This document shows, piece by piece, positions 24,867 through 34,352 of a stretch of DNA of 64,000 bases. Numbering within the stretch: the stretch's first letter is position 1; each line of letters opens with the position of its first letter. Made by a program: the position numbers and the translations under genes. The notes beneath the pieces were generated by a model. That model did no database searches. It was not told the DNA's origin and saw only the letters and a program-made list of their open reading frames with translations. The stretch comes from Microbacterium testaceum (GTDB lineage Bacteria > Actinomycetota > Actinomycetes > Actinomycetales > Microbacteriaceae), in the NCBI RefSeq assembly GCF_001476285.1, contig NZ_LDRU01000082.1:29742-93741 (forward strand), given 5' to 3'.

Positions 24867-24889
24867 GTGGCTGAGCCTGTCGAAGCCAC
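24867..24889 (+). repeat. Intergenic hairpin repeat, copy 4
   Basis: GTGGCT-GAGCCTGTCGA-AGCCAC. It has the same core and the longest paired flanks (6 bp). It is 27 bp downstream of copy 3 in the same orientation. Confidence 0.75.
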
Positions 24890-25095
24890 CCGCAGGAGAA
24901 ACCCACCGCGGAGAAGAAAAGTGCCGGACCGCAGAACGCCTCTCGGCGCATGGCCGCTCAAAGCGGCAGAAGATGGAGCCCGGGGTTACTGCGGCCCGGC
25001 ATGAAAAGTGTAACAAGCGTCAGCCGTCGACATTCCCTCCGGAGGCCCCGTTGACAAGACCCGGGCGTGTCGTGGCCCGAGCGTAGGCTCGCTCC

Positions 25096-25980
25096 ATGGC
25101 TTTACGTTTCGCCCTCATGATCGACCCCGTGGCATCCGATGATCGACGCGAGAGCTTCGACGACGCCTTCACCGTGGTCGACCCCCTCGGTCCGGCGTTG
25201 CCCCTCGGTGAGCTGAGCGCGCAGCGCGGCGACGGTGTCTTCGAGTCGCTCGGTGTGGTCGACGGGCACGCTCAGGAGGTCGGTCCGCACCTGGATCGCC
25301 TCGCGCATTCCGCGCACCTGCTCGACCTTCCGGCTCCGAACGCGGCTCAGTGGCGCGCGGCGATCGCGCGCGTCGCCGCCGAAGCCGGGCCGGGGGAGAG
25401 CGTGATCAAGCTCATCCTCAGCCGGGGCATCGAAGAGGGGTCGTCGCCGACCGCGTGGGTCACCCTTGCGACCGCGCCCGAGAACACCCGCGCCCGCACC
25501 GAAGGGGTGCGCGTCGTCACCCTCGATCGCGGGTACCAGCTCGACGTCCCCGGGCGCGCGCCGTGGCTGCTGCTCGGCGCGAAGACCCTCTCTTACGCGG
25601 TCAACATGGCCGCGATCCGCGAAGCGAAGCGCCGCGGAGCCGACGACGCCGTGTTCGTGACGACCGACGGATACGTGCTCGAGGCGCCGACGGCATCCGT
25701 CATCCTCCGTCTCGGAGACAGGTTCGTCACGCCCGAGCCCGCCGCCGGCATCCTGCACGGGACCACTCAGCGAAGCCTGTTCGCCCACCTCGCGCAGCGT
25801 GGCTTCTCGACCGTGTACGAGCCGGTGCTCCTGAGCGACCTCAGAACCGCGGATGCCGCGTGGTTGCTGTCGAGCGTCCGTTTGGCCGCGCCGATCTCGG
25901 CGGTCGACGGCGTCGAGAAGACCGTCGACCGCGATCTGACCGACGAGCTGAACGCGTACCTGCTCTCGCCCCGCGACTGA
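25096..25980 (+). CDS. Class IV aminotransferase, aminodeoxychorismate lyase-like
   Basis: A 294-aa PLP enzyme of fold type IV. The Schiff-base lysine is probably Lys163 in LLGAKTLSYAVNM; ADDAVFVTTDGYVLEAPTASV is the conserved cofactor-binding stretch, and RGDGVFESLGVVDG near residue 44 is typical of PabC. PabC turns aminodeoxychorismate into p-aminobenzoate for folate. Branched-chain or D-amino acid aminotransferases share the fold, and no folate gene is nearby, so the exact reaction is open. The upstream spacer carries the repeat cluster and the gene ends at a bidirectional terminator. Confidence 0.75.
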   Translation: MALRFALMIDPVASDDRRESFDDAFTVVDPLGPALPLGELSAQRGDGVFESLGVVDGHAQEVGPHLDRLAHSAHLLDLPAPNAAQWRAAIARVAAEAGPGESVIKLILSRGIEEGSSPTAWVTLATAPENTRARTEGVRVVTLDRGYQLDVPGRAPWLLLGAKTLSYAVNMAAIREAKRRGADDAVFVTTDGYVLEAPTASVILRLGDRFVTPEPAAGILHGTTQRSLFAHLAQRGFSTVYEPVLLSDLRTADAAWLLSSVRLAAPISAVDGVEKTVDRDLTDELNAYLLSPRD

Positions 25981-26024
25981 CTCCCGGAACCGACGGACCA
26001 GACACGTCCGCCCCCCGGAAACGA

Positions 26025-26052
26025 CGATGGCCCCGCCGAAGCGGGGCCATCG
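26025..26052. terminator. Bidirectional terminator
   Basis: A 12-bp perfect stem, CGATGGCCCCGC (26025-26036) and its complement (26041-26052), with loop CGAA, between the convergent aminotransferase and pstB genes. It ends the pst operon on the minus strand. Confidence 0.85.
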
Positions 26053-26064
26053 CGCGACGCGGGT

Positions 26065-26844
26065 TTATCCGAAGCGTCCCGAGACGTAGTCCTCGGTCGC
26101 CTGGACGGTCGGGGCGGTGAAGATCGTCGCGGTGTCGTTGTACTCGATGAGCTTGCCGGGCTTGCCGGTGCCGGCGATGTTGAAGAACGCCGTCTTGTCG
26201 CTCACGCGCGAGGCCTGCTGCATGTTGTGCGTCACGATCACGATCGTGTACTCGCTCTTCAGCTCGCCGATCAGCTCCTCGATCGCGAAGGTCGAGATGG
26301 GGTCGAGGGCCGAGCACGGCTCGTCCATCAGCAGCACGTCGGGCGAGACGGCGATCGCGCGCGCGATGCACAGGCGCTGCTGCTGACCACCCGAGAGGCC
26401 GCCGCCCGGCTTGTCGAGGCGGTCCTTGACCTCGTTCCAGAGGTTGGCGCCCTGCAGCGACTTCTCGACGAGGGCGTCGGCGTCGCTCTTCGACATGCGC
26501 TTGTCGTTGAGCTTCGCGCCGGCGAGCACGTTCTCGCGGATCGACATGGTGGGGAACGGGTTCGGACGCTGGAAGACCATGCCGACGTGGCGGCGCACCA
26601 GCACCGGGTCGACCCCGGGGCCGTACAGGTCGTCGCCGTCGATCAGCACGCGGCCCTTGACGTGTCCGCCGGAGATGACCTCGTGCATGCGGTTCAGCGT
26701 GCGCAGGAACGTGGACTTTCCGCAGCCCGAGGGGCCGATGAAGGCGGTGACCGAACGCGGCTCGATGTCGATCGAGACGCCCTCGACCGCGAGGAAGTCG
26801 CTGTAGTAGACGTTGAGGTCCTGGACCTCGATGCTCTTGGACAT
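26065..26844 (-). CDS. pstB: Phosphate ABC transporter ATPase
   Basis: A 259-aa ATPase that powers high-affinity phosphate import. Walker [10 protein letters not shown] (about residues 37-45), Q-loop VFQRPNPFP, signature LSGGQQQR, Walker [14 protein letters not shown] and His in VTHNMQQ are all present and typical of PstB. It is the last gene of pstS-pstC-pstA-pstB, 20 bp after pstA. Confidence 0.97.
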   Translation of the reverse strand: MSKSIEVQDLNVYYSDFLAVEGVSIDIEPRSVTAFIGPSGCGKSTFLRTLNRMHEVISGGHVKGRVLIDGDDLYGPGVDPVLVRRHVGMVFQRPNPFPTMSIRENVLAGAKLNDKRMSKSDADALVEKSLQGANLWNEVKDRLDKPGGGLSGGQQQRLCIARAIAVSPDVLLMDEPCSALDPISTFAIEELIGELKSEYTIVIVTHNMQQASRVSDKTAFFNIAGTGKPGKLIEYNDTATIFTAPTVQATEDYVSGRFG

Positions 26845-26864
26845 GGGGGTGTGCCTTTCCGCGC

Positions 26865-27953
26865 TCAGCGGGACTTCGGTGCGAACAGGGCCGCGACGAT
26901 CCGGGCGATCAGGTTGAAGATGACGACGAGGACGACGAGGAGGAAAGCCGCGCCCCAGGCGTTGGCCTGGGAGGCGTCGATGTCCTGCCCGGGGAAGCTG
27001 TACGCGGTGTACGCCATGACCGGCAGGGTCTGCATCGGACCCTCGAAGGGGTTGGAGTTGAAGTTGTCGGTGAAGCTGGCGGCGATGAAGATCGGCGCCG
27101 TCTCACCCACGACGCGGGCCACGGCCAGCACGACACCGGTGATGATGCCCGAGGCTGCCGTACGGAGCACGACCTTGATGATCGTCGCCGAGCGCGGCAC
27201 GCCGAGCGCGAGAGATGCCTCGCGCAGGTCGGCCGGCACCAGGCGCAGCATCTCTTCGGTGGAGCGGATGACGATGGGGATCATCAGCACGCACAGGGCG
27301 ATGGATGCCGAGAACCCACTGAACGCCTTCGGACCGACGATGAGGCTGAACAGCGAGAACGCGAACAGACCCGCGACGATCGAGGGGATGCCGGTCATCA
27401 CGTCGACGAGGAACGTGATCGTGCGGCGCAGGGGATTCGTGGGCAGCGCGTACTCGACGAGGTAGACGGCCGCGAGGACGCCGACCGGAACCGAGATGAG
27501 CGCGGCGATCCCGGTGATGATCAGTGTGCCGGCGATGGCCTGCCACGCGCCGGCGGTCGCGACGACCGCGAGGGTGTTCGGGTCGAAGGTGGTGCCGCCG
27601 ACCTGGGTGATGAACTGCAGGTTCACCACGGCGAGTCCCTTGGAGATCACCGTCCACAGGGTCGACACGAGAGGCGCGAGAGCGAGAAGGAACGCGGCGG
27701 TGACGAGTCCGCGGACGATGCGGTCGACAGCCTTGCGGCGGTTCTCGACGATCGCGGAGCCGACGCCGATCGCGATCAGGTAGATCACGGCGGTCAGGAT
27801 CAGCCACACCGCGAGGTTGAAACCGCCGAAGAGGAACTGCACGGCGGCGATCACCACGGCGACCCCGACGAGCAGGGCGGGTTCGATGAACCGCGGAAGC
27901 TGCCCGCTGGTCAGGGCCAGGGGAGCCGAAGCCGGGACGGCGGAGGCGGTCAC
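26865..27953 (-). CDS. pstA: Phosphate ABC transporter permease PstA
   Basis: A 362-aa permease. Beyond the usual six-helix permease core ([11 protein letters not shown] loop, EAA region [25 protein letters not shown] split over the loop) it has extra hydrophobic segments at residues about 20-85, giving it a longer N-terminus than E. coli PstA. It overlaps pstC by 4 bp and forms the channel with PstC. Confidence 0.95.
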   Translation of the reverse strand: MTASAVPASAPLALTSGQLPRFIEPALLVGVAVVIAAVQFLFGGFNLAVWLILTAVIYLIAIGVGSAIVENRRKAVDRIVRGLVTAAFLLALAPLVSTLWTVISKGLAVVNLQFITQVGGTTFDPNTLAVVATAGAWQAIAGTLIITGIAALISVPVGVLAAVYLVEYALPTNPLRRTITFLVDVMTGIPSIVAGLFAFSLFSLIVGPKAFSGFSASIALCVLMIPIVIRSTEEMLRLVPADLREASLALGVPRSATIIKVVLRTAASGIITGVVLAVARVVGETAPIFIAASFTDNFNSNPFEGPMQTLPVMAYTAYSFPGQDIDASQANAWGAAFLLVVLVVIFNLIARIVAALFAPKSR

Positions 27954-28969
27954 GAGCGCTTTCCTCTCTTGCGGCCCTTCGCGCCCGGTCCCGTCGCCGA
28001 GATGATGTAGCGCGCGAGCATGTTCACCGCGAGCGACACCACGAAGAGCATCAGGCCCGTGCCGATGAGCGCGGAGCGCTGCAGGTCGGTCGCGATCGGG
28101 AAGTTCAGGGCGATGTTGGCGGCGATGGTCTGGGAGTTGTAACCGTCGGTCAGCAGGAGCACCGAATAGATGAGGCTCGGCGAGATGATCAGGGCGATGG
28201 CCATGGTCTCGCCGAGGGCGCGACCGAGACCGAGCAGCGTCGCCGACACCATGCCGCTGCGCGCGTACGGGAAGACCGCCAGGCGGATCATCTCCCAGCG
28301 CGTGGCACCGAGGGCGAGAGCGGCTTCCTCGTGCAGGCGCGGGGTCTGCAGGAAGATCTCTCGGGTGATCGAGGTCACGATCGGCAGGATCATCACGGCG
28401 AGCACGACGCCACCGGTGAACATCGTGGAGCCGGTGGTCGACACGGGGCCCTGGAAGAGCGGGATCCAGCCGAGGTACTCGTTGAGGAACTGGCTCACGG
28501 GCAGAAGGAGCGGGCGCATCACGATGATGCCCCAGAGGCCGAAGACGATCGAGGGCACCGCCGCGAGCAGGTCGACGACGTAGCCGAGCGCGCCGGCCAG
28601 TCGACGGGGTGCGTAGTGCGAGATGAACAGCGCGATGCCGATGGCGACGGGGGTTCCGATCACCATCGCGATGAGCGCGGCCCAGATGCTGCCGAAGAGC
28701 AGCGGACCGACGTACTCCCAGAAGCTCGACCAGTTGCGGTTCTGATAGCCGGCGAGGTCGCCTTCGCTCCAGTTCGCCGTGATGGCCGGGAGGCCTCGGA
28801 TGATCAGGAAGATCGCCACGCCGGCGAGGATGACCATGATCGACACAGCGGCCGTGGTCGACAGGCCGAGGAAGACGGTGTCGCCGACGCGACGCTTCCC
28901 GACGATGCTGGCTTTCGGGGTGCTCGGTGTCGCGGCGTCGGTCGCGGCGTCACTCACGGTGTCAGTCAC
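27950..28969 (-). CDS. pstC: Phosphate ABC transporter permease PstC
   Basis: A 339-aa permease with an N-terminal cytoplasmic tail and six helices. IFLQTPRLHEEAALALGATRWEM forms the EAA loop (seen in parts). GTG 28969 is preferred: TGAGG lies 6 nt upstream. In-frame starts at 28990 and 28981 lack good sites. A terminator-like hairpin (29080-29114) separates it from pstS, so it is probably expressed at a lower level than the binding protein. Confidence 0.93.
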   Translation of the reverse strand: MTDTVSDAATDAATPSTPKASIVGKRRVGDTVFLGLSTTAAVSIMVILAGVAIFLIIRGLPAITANWSEGDLAGYQNRNWSSFWEYVGPLLFGSIWAALIAMVIGTPVAIGIALFISHYAPRRLAGALGYVVDLLAAVPSIVFGLWGIIVMRPLLLPVSQFLNEYLGWIPLFQGPVSTTGSTMFTGGVVLAVMILPIVTSITREIFLQTPRLHEEAALALGATRWEMIRLAVFPYARSGMVSATLLGLGRALGETMAIALIISPSLIYSVLLLTDGYNSQTIAANIALNFPIATDLQRSALIGTGLMLFVVSLAVNMLARYIISATGPGAKGRKRGKRS

Positions 28970-29079
28970 GGGGGACCTCATGCTCGGCACGGATCAAGGG
29001 GTGCTCCTCGGTCGGGTTCTCTCTGAGGATGTTCGGCTCAGCGGAACGGTCGATGCTGAATCGACCCCTCCGATCAGCC

Positions 29080-29114
29080 CGGCCCGGTCCGCACGGGAGG
29101 TGCGGACCGGGCCG
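29080..29114 (-). promoter_or_regulatory. Attenuator-like hairpin between pstS and pstC
   Basis: A perfect 15-bp stem (29080-29094 with 29100-29114), loop GGGAG, starting 13 bp after the pstS stop. It is as strong as the true terminators here but lies inside the pst operon. The likely effect is partial termination or mRNA protection giving more PstS than membrane components. Confidence 0.7.
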
Positions 29115-29127
29115 AGTCCGAGAGGTG

Positions 29128-30255
29128 TTACTTGATGGCCGCGAGCGTCTCCGCAGCAGCCGAGAGGACCGAGTCCGGCAGCGGGGCGGAGCCGGCGTTC
29201 TTCGCGGCGACAGCCTGGCCCGTGGTGCTCGTGACGAAGCCGAGGTACGACTTCACCAGCTCGGACTGCTTGGTGTCCTTGAAGGTGGTGCAGGTGACGG
29301 CGTACGACACGAGCGGGATCGGGTAGGTCTCGGCGGTCAGCTTCGAGTAGTCGAACTTCTTCGACAGGTCGCCCGGGACGCCGTTGCTGGCGTCGACGGC
29401 CGCGGCCTCGAACGTCGCGGTGACGGCCTCGGCGCTGTAGGGGATCGCGGTGCCGTCCTGGATGATCGCGGCCGCGTTCAGGTCGCCGATGGCGGAGTGG
29501 TCGGCGTAGCCGATGGTGCCCGAGCCGGCCTTGACCGCCTCGACGACGCCGGAGCCGCCCTTCTGCTTCGACACGTTGCCCTCGATCGGCCAGTCCTTGC
29601 CCGCGGGCGAGGTCCAGACCGACGACTGCGTCGCGGCGAGGTAGTTCGTGAAGTTCTGCGTGGTGCCCGAGCCGTCCGAACGCGCGACGGTCGTGATGGG
29701 ACCGGCGGGGAGCGCCGTGCCGTTGTCCTTGGTGATGGCCGGGTCGGACCAGTCGGTGATCTGCAGCGCGAAGATCTTCGCGACGGTCTCACCCGAGAGC
29801 TTGAGGTCGGTCACGCCGGGGACGTTGAAGATGATCGCGACACCGTCGAGGTAGATCGGGATGTTCACGCCACCCTCGGTGCAGAGAGCCTTCGACTGCG
29901 CGGTCTGGTCGGCGTTGAGGGGGGCGTCCGAGCCGGCGAAGTCGTACGCGCCGCTCAGGAAGTTGGTGACACCGCCGCCGGAGCCCTGCGACTTGTCGTA
30001 GTTGACCGTCACGCCCTTGACCTGCGCGTTGTAGGCGGCGGTCCACGCGGCCTGCGCGTTGGACTGGGCGCTCGAGCCACCCGCGGTGATCGTGCCCGTG
30101 AGGTTCGGGTCGAGCGTCGCCGTGACGTCGGACGAGGTCGGCGATGCCGAGGTGCCCGCGGCGTCGCCGGAGCCGGAGGGCGAGGAGCAGCCGGCGAGAG
30201 CGAGGGAGGCGACGGCCGCCACGGCGCCCAGCTGAACGAATCGGGAGAGCTTCAC
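29128..30255 (-). CDS. pstS: Phosphate-binding lipoprotein PstS
   Basis: A 375-aa lipoprotein (lipobox LAGC, Cys23). Phosphate-binding features include GGSSAQSNAQAAW near residue 60, GSGGGVTNFLSGAYDFAGSD around 95 and RSDGSGTTQNF near 195. It delivers phosphate to PstCA. The PHO box at 30346-30363, 91 bp upstream of the start, with a TAAGAG -10 candidate 17 bp further on, indicates activation by the RegX3/PhoP-type regulator under phosphate limitation. Confidence 0.96.
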   Translation of the reverse strand: MKLSRFVQLGAVAAVASLALAGCSSPSGSGDAAGTSASPTSSDVTATLDPNLTGTITAGGSSAQSNAQAAWTAAYNAQVKGVTVNYDKSQGSGGGVTNFLSGAYDFAGSDAPLNADQTAQSKALCTEGGVNIPIYLDGVAIIFNVPGVTDLKLSGETVAKIFALQITDWSDPAITKDNGTALPAGPITTVARSDGSGTTQNFTNYLAATQSSVWTSPAGKDWPIEGNVSKQKGGSGVVEAVKAGSGTIGYADHSAIGDLNAAAIIQDGTAIPYSAEAVTATFEAAAVDASNGVPGDLSKKFDYSKLTAETYPIPLVSYAVTCTTFKDTKQSELVKSYLGFVTSTTGQAVAAKNAGSAPLPDSVLSAAAETLAAIK

Positions 30256-30345
30256 TGTGTGAATCCTTCGTATGTCGGGGACACGAACCCGGTGCAGGGT
30301 TCTCCCGCACGGTAAACACCGACTCTTACGAGAGTGCGTTGTGCG

Positions 30346-30363
30346 GGTGAACGGAAGGTGAAC
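30346..30363 (-). promoter_or_regulatory. PHO box (PhoP/RegX3 site)
   Basis: Minus strand reads GTTCACCTTCCGTTCACC: two perfect GTTCACC direct repeats with an 11-bp period, the actinobacterial PHO box. It lies between pstS and the divergent Pls-like gene, 50 bp before the latter's GTG, next to its possible -35. It should act on pstS and may act on both genes. Confidence 0.88.
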
Positions 30364-30413
30364 CGCTCCCGCCTGACCGGGACGTTTTCTTCGGCGGTAT
30401 ACGCTTCACCCCC

Positions 30414-33400
30414 GTGACGACCCCCGCCTCCGCCGCCCAGGCGCCGCTCGATCGTGTGAGCGCCGCCCCGCCCGCCCGCACGCTCATCGATCTGCTCGCC
30501 GACGTCGCGGCTCGGCATCCGGAGGCCTCGGCGATCGACGACGGCTCGGGCGCCCTCAGCTATCGCGAACTGCTTGCTCGGGTGTGGCGGACAGCGGGTG
30601 CCTTTCACGCCGCGGGCGTGCGCCGCGGCGACCGCGTCGGCGTGCGCATGCCGTCGGGGTCCAAAGAGCTGTACGTGTCGATCCTCGCCGTGATGGCCGC
30701 CGGAGCGGCTTACGTGCCGGTGGATGCCGACGACCCCGACGAACGCGCTCGGCTGGTGTTCGGCGAGGCGGGTGTGAAGGGCATCATCGCGGGCGACGGA
30801 GAGTTCGTCGCCGGCGATGACGATCTCGTACGCCTGTACGAGGGGGACGCTCCGCATCCGAGTACGAACGCCATTCCGGTCGTGGCGCCGCCCACGGTGG
30901 ACGACGACGCGTGGATCATCTTCACGTCCGGCTCGACCGGCGTGCCCAAGGGCGTCGCGGTGTCGCACCGATCGGCTGCCGCCTTCGTCGAGGCCGAAGC
31001 GCGCCTCTTCCTCCAGCAGGAGCCGCTCGGTCCGGGCGACCGCGTGCTCGCGGGGCTCTCGGTCGCCTTCGACGCCTCGTGCGAAGAGATGTGGCTCGCG
31101 TGGGGCCATGGAGCCTGTCTCGTCCCCGCCCCGCGCTCGCTCGTGCGCTCGGGCGAGGACCTCGCGCCCTGGCTGCTGCGCCAGGGCATCACCGTGGTCT
31201 CGACGGTGCCCACGCTCGCGGCGATGTGGCCGGCCGACTCGATCGAGAACGTACGCCTGCTGATCTTCGGCGGTGAGGCGTGCCCGCCCGAACTGGCGGC
31301 ACGACTGGTCGCCGAGGGGCGTGAGGTGTGGAACACCTACGGACCCACCGAGGCGACGGTCGTCGCGTGTGCGGCGCCGCTCGACGGCACCCTTCCCGTG
31401 CGTATCGGCCTGCCCCTCGACGGCTGGGCGCTGGCGGTCGTGGATGCCGAGGGTCTTCCCGTCGCGGAGGGACAGGTCGGCGAGCTCATCATCGGCGGCG
31501 TCGGTCTCGCGCGCTACCTGGACCCGGCGAAGGACACCGAGAAGTACGCCCCCATGCCCACGCTCGGCTGGGAGCGGGCGTACCGTTCGGGCGACCTCGT
31601 GCGCTTCGATCCCGAGGGACTCGTCTTCCAGGGCCGCGCCGACGATCAGGTCAAGGTCGGCGGGCGTCGCATCGAGCTCGGCGAGGTCGAGTCGGCACTG
31701 CAGGACCTCGCCGGGGTCAGCGCCGCCACTGTCGCGGTGCGGACCACCGAGGCCGGGGTTCCGGTGCTCGTGGGGTATCTGGTGATGGATGCCGGGGTCG
31801 ACCTCGATCGCGGAGCGGCCCGTGCCGCACTCGCCGAGCGTCTCCCCGCCTCGACGATCCCGCTGCTCGGCGTCGTCGACGAGCTCCCCGTGCGCACCTC
31901 GGGGAAAGTCGACCGTGCAGCGCTCCCGTGGCCGTTGCCGGGTGTCGATGCGCCCGCCGCCACGGATTTCTCCGCCGACGAAGCGTGGCTCGCCGAGCAG
32001 TGGCAAGCTGTCCTCGGCCTTCCCGTGACCGAGCGGAAGGCCGACTTCTTCGACCTGGGCGGGGGATCCCTCGCCGCCGCGCAGCTCGTCTCACGGATCC
32101 GTGCGCGCGTGCCCGAGTTCTCGGTGGCCGACATCTACGACGTCCCCCGCCTGGGGGCGATGGCCAAGGCGCTCGGCCCGCAGCTGAGCGACGAGGGTCC
32201 GGCCGAGTTCCACCGCGCGGCGCCGACACCCCGGACGACGCAGTGGGCGCAGACCCTCCTCGGCGCACCGCTGTTCATCCTCGCCGGCGTGCGGTGGCTG
32301 CTGTACCTGCTGACCGCGTCGGCGATCCTGCACCTCCTGCCGGGTTTCGAGGTGCTCCCGACGGTGCCCTGGCCCGCCCTGCTGATCGGTCTGCTCGTGT
32401 TCGCGACGCCGTTCGGGCGCATGGCGATCGCCGTGGCATCCGCTCGTCTCCTGCTCGCGGGAGTGCGTCCGGGCGACTATCCGCGCGGAGGGTGGGTGCA
32501 CATCCGTCTGTGGCTCGCCGAGCAGATCGCCGACCAGGTGGATGCCGTGGGCCTCGCCGGTGCGCCCTGGGTGTCGTACTACGCCCGGGCGCTGGGTGCG
32601 CGCATCGGCCGCAACGTCGACCTGCACGCACTGCCGCCCGTGACCGGGATGCTCGTCGTCGGCGACGGAGCGTCGATCGAGCCCGAGGTCGACCTGACCG
32701 GCTATTGGATCGACGGCGACCTCGTCCGCATCGGGGAAGTCCGCATCGGAGCGGATGCCACGGTGGGAGCCCGCTCGACCCTGGCCCCGGGCACGCGGAT
32801 CGGTCGTCGCGCCGAGATCGCTCCCGGCTCCGCGGTGTTCGGCCGGGTCAAGGCGGATCAGTCCTGGGCCGGCTCGCCCGCCGTCCGCGTCGGCGGAACG
32901 GCGAAGGGCTGGCCGGGAGAGCGCCCGCCGGCTCCGACGCGCTGGCTGTGGGCGTACGCCGCGTCGGCCGTGGTTCTCGCGCTGCTCCCGCTCGCGGCGT
33001 TCACCGTCGGCGGTCTCGTGATCGCGCAGGGCATCCACGGGGCCGACAGCCTCGGTGAAGCGACCGCGCGGGCCTTCGCCTGGCTCGTGCCGGCGGTCGC
33101 GGTCACGGGCGTCGTGTTCGCGGCATCCGTGGTCCTTCTCGTGCGGCTGCTCTCGATCGGTCTCGTCGAGGGGACGTTCCCCGTGCGCAGCCGGGTCGCG
33201 TGGCAGGCATGGAGCATCGAGAGACTCCTGGATGCCGCGCGCACGATCCTCTTCCCGCTGTACTCGTCGCTTTTCACCCCCGTGTGGCTGCGCCTGCTCG
33301 GCGCGCGCGTCGGGCGTGACGTCGAGGCATCCACGGTCCTTCTCATTCCGTCGATGACCCGTATCGAGGACGGGGCGTTCCTCGCCGACGACACCATGGT

Positions 33401-34352
33401 CGCGTCCTACGAGTTGCGCGCCGGGTGGCTGCGCCTCGGGCCGGTGCGCATCGGCAAGCGCGCGTTCCTCGGCAACTCGGGAATGGCGGCCCCCGGACAC
33501 CGCGTGCCTCGAGACGGTCTCGTGGCCGTGCTGTCCGCCGCTCCGCTGAAGGCGAAGCCCGGCTCGTCGTGGCTCGGCTCCCCGGCGGTGCGCCTGCGGC
33601 GGCTGTCGGCCGAGGGCGACGAGTCGCGCACGTACCAGCCGACCCCGGGCCTGCGGCTCGCGCGCACGCTGTGGGAGCTGTGCCGCTTCGTGCCGGTGGT
33701 CGTCACCTGCGGGATCGGCCTCGGCGTGCTGTTCACCCTCGCCGGCCTGTGGGATGCGGTCGGACCGGTGTGGACGCTCCTGCTCTCGGGTGTTGTCCTG
33801 CTGGCGGCGGGCGCGGTCGCGGCGGCCGTGTCGACCGCGGCGAAGTGGGCGATCGTCGGGGTCATCCGGGCAGGAGAGCAGCCCCTGTGGTCGAGTTTCG
33901 TCTGGCGGACCGAGGTGTCCGACACCTTCACCGAGATGGTCGCGGCGCCGTGGTTCGCTCGCGCCGCGTCCGGGACGCCGGCCCTCGCGGTGTGGCTGCG
34001 CAGCCTCGGCGCGCGGATCGGCACGGGCGTGTGGTGCGAGAGTTACTGGCTGCCCGAGCCCGACCTCGTGACTCTCGGCGACGCATCGACGGTGAACCGC
34101 GGGTGCGTCGTGCAGACGCACCTTTTCCATGATCGAATCATGAGTATGGACACCGTCGAGCTGGAACCCGGGGCGACCCTCGGCCCGCACAGCGTGGTGC
34201 TGCCGGCATCCACGCTCGGCGCTCACGCCACCGTGGGCCCGGCTTCTCTGGTCATGCGTGGCGAGACCGTCCCGGTCGGCTCGCGCTGGAGCGGAAACCC
34301 CATCGGCCCCTGGCGTGCGGTCAAGGTGCGCGCCTACCAGTCGACGTCGTGA
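30414..34352 (+). CDS. Pls-like single-module nonribosomal peptide synthetase with membrane and hexapeptide-repeat domains
   Basis: A 1312-aa protein. Residues about 20-510 are an adenylation domain (FTSGSTGVPKG, FDASCEEMW, NTYGPTEATV, YRSGDLVRFD, GRADDQVKVGGRRIEL). Residues 520-595 are a carrier domain with pantetheine site Ser552 in DLGGGSLAAAQ. Six hydrophobic helices then alternate with three left-handed-beta-helix-like units (about 700-830, 950-1070, 1150-1300). No ordinary condensation or thioesterase domain is present. Length and order match epsilon-poly-L-lysine synthetase (Pls) and its relatives, which make isopeptide homopolymers at the membrane. The amino acid used cannot be assigned safely. 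It is coupled to an M1 peptidase gene and lies next to a PHO box; the start is a near-leaderless GTG after TATACG. Confidence 0.85.
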   Translation: MTTPASAAQAPLDRVSAAPPARTLIDLLADVAARHPEASAIDDGSGALSYRELLARVWRTAGAFHAAGVRRGDRVGVRMPSGSKELYVSILAVMAAGAAYVPVDADDPDERARLVFGEAGVKGIIAGDGEFVAGDDDLVRLYEGDAPHPSTNAIPVVAPPTVDDDAWIIFTSGSTGVPKGVAVSHRSAAAFVEAEARLFLQQEPLGPGDRVLAGLSVAFDASCEEMWLAWGHGACLVPAPRSLVRSGEDLAPWLLRQGITVVSTVPTLAAMWPADSIENVRLLIFGGEACPPELAARLVAEGREVWNTYGPTEATVVACAAPLDGTLPVRIGLPLDGWALAVVDAEGLPVAEGQVGELIIGGVGLARYLDPAKDTEKYAPMPTLGWERAYRSGDLVRFDPEGLVFQGRADDQVKVGGRRIELGEVESALQDLAGVSAATVAVRTTEAGVPVLVGYLVMDAGVDLDRGAARAALAERLPASTIPLLGVVDELPVRTSGKVDRAALPWPLPGVDAPAATDFSADEAWLAEQWQAVLGLPVTERKADFFDLGGGSLAAAQLVSRIRARVPEFSVADIYDVPRLGAMAKALGPQLSDEGPAEFHRAAPTPRTTQWAQTLLGAPLFILAGVRWLLYLLTASAILHLLPGFEVLPTVPWPALLIGLLVFATPFGRMAIAVASARLLLAGVRPGDYPRGGWVHIRLWLAEQIADQVDAVGLAGAPWVSYYARALGARIGRNVDLHALPPVTGMLVVGDGASIEPEVDLTGYWIDGDLVRIGEVRIGADATVGARSTLAPGTRIGRRAEIAPGSAVFGRVKADQSWAGSPAVRVGGTAKGWPGERPPAPTRWLWAYAASAVVLALLPLAAFTVGGLVIAQGIHGADSLGEATARAFAWLVPAVAVTGVVFAASVVLLVRLLSIGLVEGTFPVRSRVAWQAWSIERLLDAARTILFPLYSSLFTPVWLRLLGARVGRDVEASTVLLIPSMTRIEDGAFLADDTMVASYELRAGWLRLGPVRIGKRAFLGNSGMAAPGHRVPRDGLVAVLSAAPLKAKPGSSWLGSPAVRLRRLSAEGDESRTYQPTPGLRLARTLWELCRFVPVVVTCGIGLGVLFTLAGLWDAVGPVWTLLLSGVVLLAAGAVAAAVSTAAKWAIVGVIRAGEQPLWSSFVWRTEVSDTFTEMVAAPWFARAASGTPALAVWLRSLGARIGTGVWCESYWLPEPDLVTLGDASTVNRGCVVQTHLFHDRIMSMDTVELEPGATLGPHSVVLPASTLGAHATVGPASLVMRGETVPVGSRWSGNPIGPWRAVKVRAYQSTS

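Larger units (their letters stand above)
24720..25095. other. 376-bp repeat-bearing intergenic region
   Basis: No gene is supported. The region carries three copies of the TGAGCYTGTCGAAG hairpin repeat (24733-24889). Open frames here give the tell-tale peptide WLSLSKP twice, which is the translation of the repeat. After 24900 there is ordinary sequence leading to the start at 25096, with no clear promoter. Confidence 0.6.

Noticed and set aside
24802..25086. 94-aa plus-strand frame containing WLSLSKP twice
   Set aside because: The peptide is the translation of the intergenic hairpin repeat; no ribosome binding site or family.
32091..34226. 711-aa minus-strand open frame inside the Pls-like gene
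   Set aside because: Arg/His/Glu-rich mirror translation with no domain; the plus-strand gene has a carrier domain and beta-helix repeats.
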